64,000 nt of DNA, from the NCBI GenBank assembly GCA_964035015.1, contig OZ036005.1:1285178-1349177 (forward strand), given 5' to 3'. Below the pieces are notes generated by a model. That model was not told the origin of the DNA. It saw only the letters and a list, made by a program, of their open reading frames with translations, and made no database searches. Within the stretch, counting starts at the first letter, position 1. Each line of letters begins with the position of its first letter. This stretch comes from Corallium rubrum (lineage: Eukaryota; Cnidaria; Anthozoa; Scleralcyonacea; Coralliidae). Position numbers and translations under genes: made by a program. Shown here piece by piece: positions 58,101 to 64,000 of this stretch.

Positions 58101-61100
58101 CAAAGAAATCTGGATTCATTAACGAATGTGAATACTGCAATAAGAAAAGAAATGGATAACGTTAAAGTTGAATTGCAAGAAGCACACCAATTAAATTCTC
58201 AGAAACAATCAGACATTGAAAGTGCTGAGAAAAGTGAAGTTGATCGATTAAAGGCCGTAACTCAAGCTTTGGAGATTGGAAAGCAAAACGAACAGGAACT
58301 TTTGGGTGCGTATATGAAAGAGAAAAAGGAATGTGAGAACTTACAGAAGAAAATAAACGTAATAAGTACTGAATTACAGGAAGCCAAGGAATTGTTATCG
58401 AAGAAAGAAAAAGAAAGTAAAGTATCCAAGGCTATTCTAAAAGAACTTGAAACCACATGTCAGGTTTATGAGAAAGAGTTTGAAAATATTACTGTCGCTC
58501 GTGGAAAGAGCGCTTTGCTAGCCCAAGAAAATGTTGATTTAAACCTGGAAAGAACCATCAAACCTGAGGAGGAGGTCGTTTCCGAGAACGAAAGTGACAT
58601 TGAGAATTTCCGAGAGTTACAAGAAATGGTTCAGGAAAGTTTAGCCACGAAGGTGCAAGTTTTACAAAATAAACTTGGGCAGCTCATGGAGGCTTTGGTG
58701 TCGTGTCAAAATTTGAATGTGAAATTACAGGAAAGATTACATTCCGTTGAAATGAAACATTTGGAAAACGAAGGGAATAGGGTTCATGGAAAGACAGACG
58801 AAGGGTTAGATAACGTGTTGAAAGAGCTTTCTGAGAAAGAGAAATTAATCGAGGAAATGTTGAGTAAGAGTTTTCAAGAACGCAGTAGTGAGGAGGACGT
58901 CCTTGTGAACAGTGTGAATAGTGAATATTTGAAAGATACTTTATCTCGTTATAAAGAAGTTATTAAATGTTTGCGGACGGATAACGCGAGATGCGAAGAA
59001 AATTTAGCTGAGGCTCATGAAAGACTCGCGAAACAAGAAGAGAAAATCGCAGTGTTTAGTTATCACCTTCGAGAGAAGGATTCCAAAGAGAGAGATATTG
59101 AGTTGAAGGAACAGTCTTTGTCTCGCGCCGAAATCTTGACCAGAAATGAAAATGATCGAGAATCCGAGAAAAAGATTCATGAGCGTACTGAATTTAACCA
59201 TTCAGAGAATGTGAATTCCTCTTTTTATTATTCAGAAGACTGGATCGAGTACGACCAAGCAACAGCCAATAGGACTGCATCTCCTCTGGGTGTCATAGCA
59301 ACCGCCAGAAATCTGAAAGAAGAGTTAGATTGTGTTACTGCTCGATATGTGAACCTCAGGGCAGCTTTCGAAGGATGCCAAAGACGATTGAGGTTTTTGG
59401 AGTCATCAGCAGAAGGCAAAGAATTCGATGAAATGGTTGTTATGGAAACCGAGTCACTTGCGTTTAGAGCGCCGGCGGGAGTTGTAATAGACAATTTAAC
59501 AAGAGACGGTGGAAGAAACAAAGAATTATCCAAAATTGTCGAGGGAGGAATTGTTTCAAATTTAGTTGACAGTATTGAGGTACAGTCTCAGAGGAATGAG
59601 TCCATGGATTCTGAACATTCTCACCTAAGACACATTTGTACTCAAACTGATGAGGACTTAGAAGACATTCGTCCTTTCATTTCCGAAATTTCTTTTAATC
59701 TCACAGCAAGTGAGGCAGACTTGGATACCGGAATTGATCGCATGGTTGTTGAGCTCTCTGTAACGGAGTCGGAAATTGATCTCTTACCCATTTCAAGGAA
59801 CGAAAACGAAATTGAGCATGAAAAGTATGAACTTGAAAATGATTATTCTCGTTTAAGAAATAAAATTGAAGAACTGGAAACAATTGTTTTGGATTCTCGA
59901 AATGAATTACAACGTGTCAAAGTATGCTCGTTTGAAGAAAGATTTAATCTTGAAAACACCTTGAAAAGCAGTCAAGATACGAATGCCATGTTTACAACGG
60001 AACTGGGGGCACTAAATCAGGAGAAAGTTGATTTGATATTCAAGATCAAAGAACTAGAAACTAAGCTAGGAGCAAGCGAGCAAGAGACACAACGAATCAA
60101 AAGTTGTTCGTTTAACGAGAGGGAAACTTCTGATAATATTATTAAAAGTTTTCAAGATACAGATAACAAGGTGAAGGAGAGGGTAGAAGAGTTGGAAATG
60201 GAGAAAACTAACTTGAATACTGGAATAAGAAGACTTGAAGGGAAAGTTATTGAATGTTGTAATGAAACGCAGCGAATCAAAGTTTGTTCGCAGAACGAAA
60301 GGGAAATTTTTGAAAACAACATTCAACGACTTCAAGAAATAATTGTCATTCTGGAAAGGAGATCCGTAGATCAGAAAAGCGAGATAGCTAATGCAAGATT
60401 TAAAATAAAAGAGCTTGAAGATAGGATTCTTTTATCCGACGAGGAAAAAGAAGAAAACAAGGCTTGTTTATACAACGAAAGGAACGATTTGGAAGATACT
60501 ATCAAACAACATCGGGATACAATTGCAACGATGCAGAAAGAAATGGAAGAACAAAATACAAATGCAAACTCAAAAATTAAAGATCTTGAAGATCGTGTTT
60601 TATCGTCTGGTGAAGATGCAGAACAGAAGGAAATTTCTTTCTTGGCTGAGAGGCAAGAGTTGAAACAGAGTATCAAAGACCTTCAAGGAACGATTTCTAT
60701 TATAGAAAGAAACGTTGAAGACGAAAAAAAAGAGAAAGAACACCTGGAAGCCAGAACGAGAGAACTTGAAACTAAAATATTCTCCTCCAGTAAGGAAATA
60801 CAACGAATTAAAGTTCAATCGTTCAGTGAAAGACAAAATTTTGAAGATACTATAAAAAACCTTAAAGAAACATGTGGGTCAATGGAGAAGAGACTCGAGG
60901 AACAGGAGAAGAAAAGAGAAAATTTGGAAAATATTATGAAAAATCTTAAAGAAAAAAAAGGGTTAACGGAGAACCGATTTGAAGAGCAGAAAAAGGAAAG
61001 ACAAAATTTGGAGGATAATACTAAAAGTCTTAAAGAGACAATTGCCTCAATGGAGAAGAAAGTCAAAGAACAGCTAATAAAAAGACAAAATTTGGAAGAT

Positions 61101-64000
61101 ACTAGCAAAAATCTTAAAGAAACAATTGCCTCAATAGAGAAGACACTCGAGGAACAGGCAACGGAAGGACAAAAATTGGAAGATGTTATCAAAAATCTTG
61201 AAGAAACGATTGCCTCAATGGCGAACAGGTTTGAAGAGCAGAAAATGGAAAAAGATGGTATTGAATCAAGAATGAAGGAATGTGAAGTCAAAATTCATGG
61301 ATGTAATGATGAAATAAAACGAATCAAAGTTTGTTCTTTCAGTGAAAGGCAATACTTGGAAGATACTATCAGTGAAAAATGCCAGGAATTGTCGGAAATG
61401 AAGAACGTTTTTGAAAGCCATTTTGTGTTGTACAAAAGCAACATTTCTAAACTTGAGGAGAAAGTTAGCGAGCTCGAAAGTGGAAAGTTGGTAGGGATAG
61501 ACGAAGTCCACTTGGCCAACGAACAGTTAAATATTGAACGTAAATCTCGTGACGAATTGGAAAGAAAGGTGGCTACGATGAATCAAGAAAGGGAGATTTT
61601 GTTTAGTCAAAACGAAGAGAAGATAACTCTTTTTAAAAAGGATTTAGAGCGACTTCAAAATGAAAAAGAAAGAGTGATGAGAGAAATGAATGAACAGAAG
61701 AGAAGCGATGAGATAAATGTTCAGGAAACGATCGAAGAGTATCGTAAAGAGATTGATTCCTGGAAGAAAAAGGTCTTTGTTTATGAAAATGATTTATTGA
61801 ATCTCAGGGAAAATGTAGAACGGCTCGAAAACGAAAGGAAAACTGCGGAAAATGAAATAAGAAAAGTGAATGAAGAGAAGCAAAAAGAAGAGAAAGATCG
61901 ACATGAGATAGTTGAAAAACATCAGGAAGAGGTTGATATTTGGAAGCAGAAAATTCTTGTTTATAAAAACGAGTTACTGGTTCTCAGAAAAAATGTGGAA
62001 CAGCTTGGAAACGAAAAGGAAAATTCGGAAAATGAAATAAGAAAAGTGAATGAAGAGAAGCAAAAGGAAGAAAACGATCGACAGGAAATGATGAAAAAAC
62101 ATCGTGAAGAGATGGATATTTGGAAAGAGACAGCTCTTGTTTATGAAAATGAGTTATTAATTCTTAGAACAAATGTCGAGAAGCTTGAAAACGAAAAGAA
62201 AAATGAAATAAGAAGAGTGAATGAAGAGAAACAGAAAGAAGAAAAAGATCGACAGGAGATGGTTGAAAAACATTGTGAAGAGATTGATATTTGGAATCAG
62301 AAGATTGTTGTTTATGAAAAGGAGTTATTGATTCTCAGAACAAATGCCGAACAGCTTCGAAGCGAAAAGGAAAATGCGGAAAATGAAATAAGAAAAGTGA
62401 ATGAAGAGAAACAGAAAGAAGAAAAAGATCGACAGGAGATGGTTGAAAAACATCGTGAAGAGATTGATGTTTGGAATCAGAAGATTGTTGTTTATGAAAA
62501 GGAGTTATTGATTCTCAGAACAAATGCCGAACAGCTTCGAAGCGAAAAGGAAAATGCGGAAAATGAAATAAGAAAAGTGAATGAAGAGAAACAGAAAGAA
62601 GAAAAAGATCGACATGAGATGGTTGAAAAACATCGTGAAGAGATTGATGTTTGGAATCAGAAGATTGTTGTTGATGAAAAGGAGTTATTGATTCTCAGAA
62701 CAAATGCCGAACAGCTTCGAAGCGAAAAGGAAAATGCGGAAAATGAAATAAGAAAAGTGAACGAAGAGAAACAGAAAGAAGAAAAAGATCGACAGGAGAT
62801 GGTTGAAAAACATCGTGAAGAAATTGATATTTGGAATCAGAAGATTGTTGTTTATGAAAAGGAGTTATTGATTCTCAGAACAAGTGCCGAACAGCTTCGA
62901 AGCGAAAAGGAAAATGCGGAAAATGAAATAAGAAAAGTGAATGAAGAGAAACAGAAAGAAGAAAAAGATCGACAGGAGATGGTTGAAAAACATCGTGAAG
63001 AGATTGATATTTGGAATCAGAAAGCCCTTGTTTATGAAACTGAGTTATTGAATATTAGTGGAAATGTGGAACTGCTCGAAAACGAAAAGAAACGTGCGAA
63101 GAATGAAATAAGAAAAGTGAGTGATGAAAAACAAAAAGAAGCGAACGATCGACAGAGGATTGTTGAAAAATACAGAGAAGAGATTGATACTTGGCAACAA
63201 AAGATCGTTGTTTATGAAAAAGACTCATTGATTCTCAGAACAAATGTAGAGCAACTTGAGGACGAGAAAAACAAGGCAGAAAACACCTTGCAGGAAGTCA
63301 ACAAAGAAAGACAAACAGAACAGAAATGTCTTTACGAGCTGTTAGAAAAACTTCGAGGTGAGAATGATCCACTGGAGTATGAGGAAACCAACATTGAAAA
63401 TAATCTGCGAAGTATTAATGATATGTTTGAAAGACTTCGTGAAGAAAAACTTGTGTTGGAACAAAAGATAATTTCTCTTGATGGAGATGTATCTGTTCTC
63501 CGAAAAGAAGCAGAAGAGTTGAAACAAGGAAAAGAAAATATGAATAACAAAATAAAAGAAATGGATATTGAAATACAGAACTTTTCTGAAGAAATCAGAA
63601 ATCTCCTCCAAGACAACGATAACGTTCGTGAAAATATCACTGATTGCGGAAAGGAAAATGCTAATTTAAAAAATTTAGTAAATGAATTAGAAAAAGTGAA
63701 AACAGAGATGGAGAATCAAATAAAGGCGTTAGATTTGCGGCGGCAAAGCAAGGAAAAAGAATTACAAGATTGTAATGTTATTGAAGGACAGCTCAGGGAA
63801 GAGAATAGGGTTTTAACTGAGATTATTTCTGCTAGTAAAATGGAGGTTTGTGGTCTTGAGGATAAAGTTAAAGGATTATGTAAACTAAAAGATAACATGG
63901 AAGAAACACAAGTGGCAACGAATGAGGAGCTGAACCAGCAGAAAGATGAGCTCATAGATCTAAGAGAAGTTTTAAAATCTTCTGAAGCGAATGAACTGGA
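55188..64000 (+). CDS. Giant coiled-coil protein, single open exon, 3' end outside window
   Basis: I read every codon from ATG 55188 to the edge: 2,937 codons without a stop or intron. N-terminus (1-125) is acidic, Ser/Thr-rich and disordered (MEGDSNLEELGSTVVEGSS). Coiled coil begins about 125. Poly-Gln/Glu/Arg lies at 517-583. A less helical insert occurs at 1345-1560. Residues 1563-2045 are 60-residue repeats (LETKxxxxxxExQRIKVCSF) with an inner run of five 28-residue repeats (RQNLEDTxKNLKETIASMEK type). Residues 2185-2721 are nine further 60-residue repeats (EEIDIWNQKIVVYEKELLIL type). No motor, GRIP, PACT or membrane segment is visible so far. Size and layout recall giant golgins or centrosomal and kinetochore coiled-coil proteins, but nothing diagnostic; the missing C-terminus would probably decide. 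Same strand as, and 3.7 kb after, the other coiled-coil gene. Confidence 0.88.
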   Translation, partial: MEGDSNLEELGSTVVEGSSNVERQPLQLESEDAFDETQPMPKHRKEQALSSEEDNMDDKGESLSSENITVSINLVASHTTTNEFTEHFRDHTSEHTGYNTTTQNSSAHQSSVSEIDEVYEDSLNYKLKSSLQRISLELFEFSRQYKQLEHDLDSNEEALETFSSETCTKGSEELWQKFRDERQRFRELVETMLQNCNIEQMLQSCNIETFHETCSDERNNSGNGETVPGICGKGVTAGLRECRCEEIPSLKKENEELKAEVIRLSCGGSNLKDESQQTENSSPDSSPENNLNEKREESRTNGIQSDPGLTRELEELQKKHKKMINERSNLQEKVFEVESEICSVEIERDLKNETARYLEEQVSSVSSMLVMKENELVSLRKRYRLVNEAFQNSEELRERLEKETSGLTVVIRELEERSSQRTDRENLNEGHEVEELLVAEQSKVLKDVERLEGEILAVNEALEKERALREGVEEMLANIEKERSLLVKELDILKDAHQRTLHEVEEFRKKIHHMSKQQQQEQQRQQEQQRQQEQQQQKEQQQQEQQRQEQQRQQKERQQEQQQQQKEQQQRQQQQLQEQQQQQTKETTEIRENISQLSHRILLLEDENKKLEAEVYQQLEVIEKMETESKVLRQGREYIRLELKKIGLETVEELITGYHVVKDEMNVQEHKLRRFESLLSNRQMSGEDLKTGDIDLDDPELCFSSKVEEGNCSRTFYSVPRSEYVKLKFQLKSLSEEMKFLKEVTVPGAMKNMSVAAKNVEEERASLKQENKVVKKWLKTIKESMSVVTEENEVVSKRFSSMLLETQLHEARISLTEQQHEIEVIRKEKEILLSKHENQEESMNVLKQRLVEDQEIHKNKLKEIHKKLEKLEQKLQSEVENHIKKKAWVVLLEERNAEVNAEFESVKQKLECLQKEKQIVDEELGQLKLDVLKYFGSASLQSVSESWNTTKEKCTEYVKVIEKSKESITKYQRNLDSLTNVNTAIRKEMDNVKVELQEAHQLNSQKQSDIESAEKSEVDRLKAVTQALEIGKQNEQELLGAYMKEKKECENLQKKINVISTELQEAKELLSKKEKESKVSKAILKELETTCQVYEKEFENITVARGKSALLAQENVDLNLERTIKPEEEVVSENESDIENFRELQEMVQESLATKVQVLQNKLGQLMEALVSCQNLNVKLQERLHSVEMKHLENEGNRVHGKTDEGLDNVLKELSEKEKLIEEMLSKSFQERSSEEDVLVNSVNSEYLKDTLSRYKEVIKCLRTDNARCEENLAEAHERLAKQEEKIAVFSYHLREKDSKERDIELKEQSLSRAEILTRNENDRESEKKIHERTEFNHSENVNSSFYYSEDWIEYDQATANRTASPLGVIATARNLKEELDCVTARYVNLRAAFEGCQRRLRFLESSAEGKEFDEMVVMETESLAFRAPAGVVIDNLTRDGGRNKELSKIVEGGIVSNLVDSIEVQSQRNESMDSEHSHLRHICTQTDEDLEDIRPFISEISFNLTASEADLDTGIDRMVVELSVTESEIDLLPISRNENEIEHEKYELENDYSRLRNKIEELETIVLDSRNELQRVKVCSFEERFNLENTLKSSQDTNAMFTTELGALNQEKVDLIFKIKELETKLGASEQETQRIKSCSFNERETSDNIIKSFQDTDNKVKERVEELEMEKTNLNTGIRRLEGKVIECCNETQRIKVCSQNEREIFENNIQRLQEIIVILERRSVDQKSEIANARFKIKELEDRILLSDEEKEENKACLYNERNDLEDTIKQHRDTIATMQKEMEEQNTNANSKIKDLEDRVLSSGEDAEQKEISFLAERQELKQSIKDLQGTISIIERNVEDEKKEKEHLEARTRELETKIFSSSKEIQRIKVQSFSERQNFEDTIKNLKETCGSMEKRLEEQEKKRENLENIMKNLKEKKGLTENRFEEQKKERQNLEDNTKSLKETIASMEKKVKEQLIKRQNLEDTSKNLKETIASIEKTLEEQATEGQKLEDVIKNLEETIASMANRFEEQKMEKDGIESRMKECEVKIHGCNDEIKRIKVCSFSERQYLEDTISEKCQELSEMKNVFESHFVLYKSNISKLEEKVSELESGKLVGIDEVHLANEQLNIERKSRDELERKVATMNQEREILFSQNEEKITLFKKDLERLQNEKERVMREMNEQKRSDEINVQETIEEYRKEIDSWKKKVFVYENDLLNLRENVERLENERKTAENEIRKVNEEKQKEEKDRHEIVEKHQEEVDIWKQKILVYKNELLVLRKNVEQLGNEKENSENEIRKVNEEKQKEENDRQEMMKKHREEMDIWKETALVYENELLILRTNVEKLENEKKNEIRRVNEEKQKEEKDRQEMVEKHCEEIDIWNQKIVVYEKELLILRTNAEQLRSEKENAENEIRKVNEEKQKEEKDRQEMVEKHREEIDVWNQKIVVYEKELLILRTNAEQLRSEKENAENEIRKVNEEKQKEEKDRHEMVEKHREEIDVWNQKIVVDEKELLILRTNAEQLRSEKENAENEIRKVNEEKQKEEKDRQEMVEKHREEIDIWNQKIVVYEKELLILRTSAEQLRSEKENAENEIRKVNEEKQKEEKDRQEMVEKHREEIDIWNQKALVYETELLNISGNVELLENEKKRAKNEIRKVSDEKQKEANDRQRIVEKYREEIDTWQQKIVVYEKDSLILRTNVEQLEDEKNKAENTLQEVNKERQTEQKCLYELLEKLRGENDPLEYEETNIENNLRSINDMFERLREEKLVLEQKIISLDGDVSVLRKEAEELKQGKENMNNKIKEMDIEIQNFSEEIRNLLQDNDNVRENITDCGKENANLKNLVNELEKVKTEMENQIKALDLRRQSKEKELQDCNVIEGQLREENRVLTEIISASKMEVCGLEDKVKGLCKLKDNMEETQVATNEELNQQKDELIDLREVLKSSEANEL
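56736..56940 (+). repeat. In-frame CAA/CAG/GAG/CGA tract (poly-Gln/Glu/Arg)
   Basis: About 67 codons of Gln with Glu and Arg in QQRQQE-like units, interrupted enough to keep helical charge. Coding, unlike the intronic tract at 49150. Confidence 0.9.
59874..61283 (+). repeat. Coding repeats: 180-bp units, then five 84-bp units
   Basis: Repeat starts at 59874, 60054, 60234, 60414, 60585 and 60765 (180 bp, one 171). 84-bp units start at 60831, 60915, 60999, 61083 and 61167. The 180-bp motif returns at 61281. Confidence 0.9.
61740..63350 (+). repeat. Coding repeats: nine 180-bp units
   Basis: Units at 61740, 61920, 62100 (171 bp), 62271, 62451, 62631, 62811, 62991 and 63171. Units 4 to 7 are almost identical at DNA level, the outer ones diverged. 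Confidence 0.95.

Noticed and set aside
57374-63955. Numerous minus-strand frames rich in Phe, Ser and Leu
   Set aside because: Antisense shadows of the Glu/Lys-rich coiled-coil frame.

Overview
The window is nuclear DNA of an animal: split genes with GT-AG introns, AT-rich, crowded with tRNA- and 5S-derived SINEs, non-LTR retrotransposon ends, short inverted-repeat (foldback/MITE) DNA transposons and very long microsatellites. Repeat style and intron-rich conserved genes suggest an early-branching marine invertebrate; an anthozoan cnidarian is my first guess and a sponge cannot be excluded. Nothing here fixes the species.

Layout. 1-4.9 kb: repeats only (LINE tail with a pentanucleotide array, tRNA-like SINE, two foldbacks). 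4.98-11.7 kb: a head-to-head pair, MRPS28 on the minus strand (two exons, 141 aa) and HDDC2 on the plus strand (eight exons, 221 aa), separated by 646 bp that carry a tandem duplication and an inserted MITE. Their introns hold most of the spectacular TCTG/TTTG, GGT and TTCC microsatellites. 11.7-23.4 kb: accessory DNA with a triple nest of transposons (15.1-16.8 kb) and a 2.46-kb segment with long inverted ends (18.76-21.22 kb) that encloses PHD-finger coding exons, two of which look like alternative last exons. 23.4-36.8 kb: a complete AAK1/BMP2K-type kinase gene (11 exons, 759 aa), its introns loaded with transposons, including a Tigger/pogo remnant. 36.8-45.6 kb: nested foldbacks and SINEs, no gene recognised. 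45.6-51.5 kb: a two-exon coiled-coil gene (about 1,629 aa). 55.2 kb to the right edge: one uninterrupted reading frame of at least 2,937 codons for a giant coiled-coil protein with poly-Gln, 28-residue and 60-residue repeats; it runs off the window.

The recognised genes are housekeeping or trafficking genes and form no pathway: MRPS28 acts in the mitochondrial small ribosomal subunit, HDDC2 is an HD-domain nucleotidase, and AAK1 phosphorylates the clathrin adaptor AP-2. MRPS28 and HDDC2 probably share a bidirectional promoter. The two coiled-coil genes lie in tandem on one strand and may be scaffold or cytoskeletal proteins, but no diagnostic domain is visible. All exon joins were derived by eye from splice consensus, reading phase and remembered family sequences; no search or transcript data was available.
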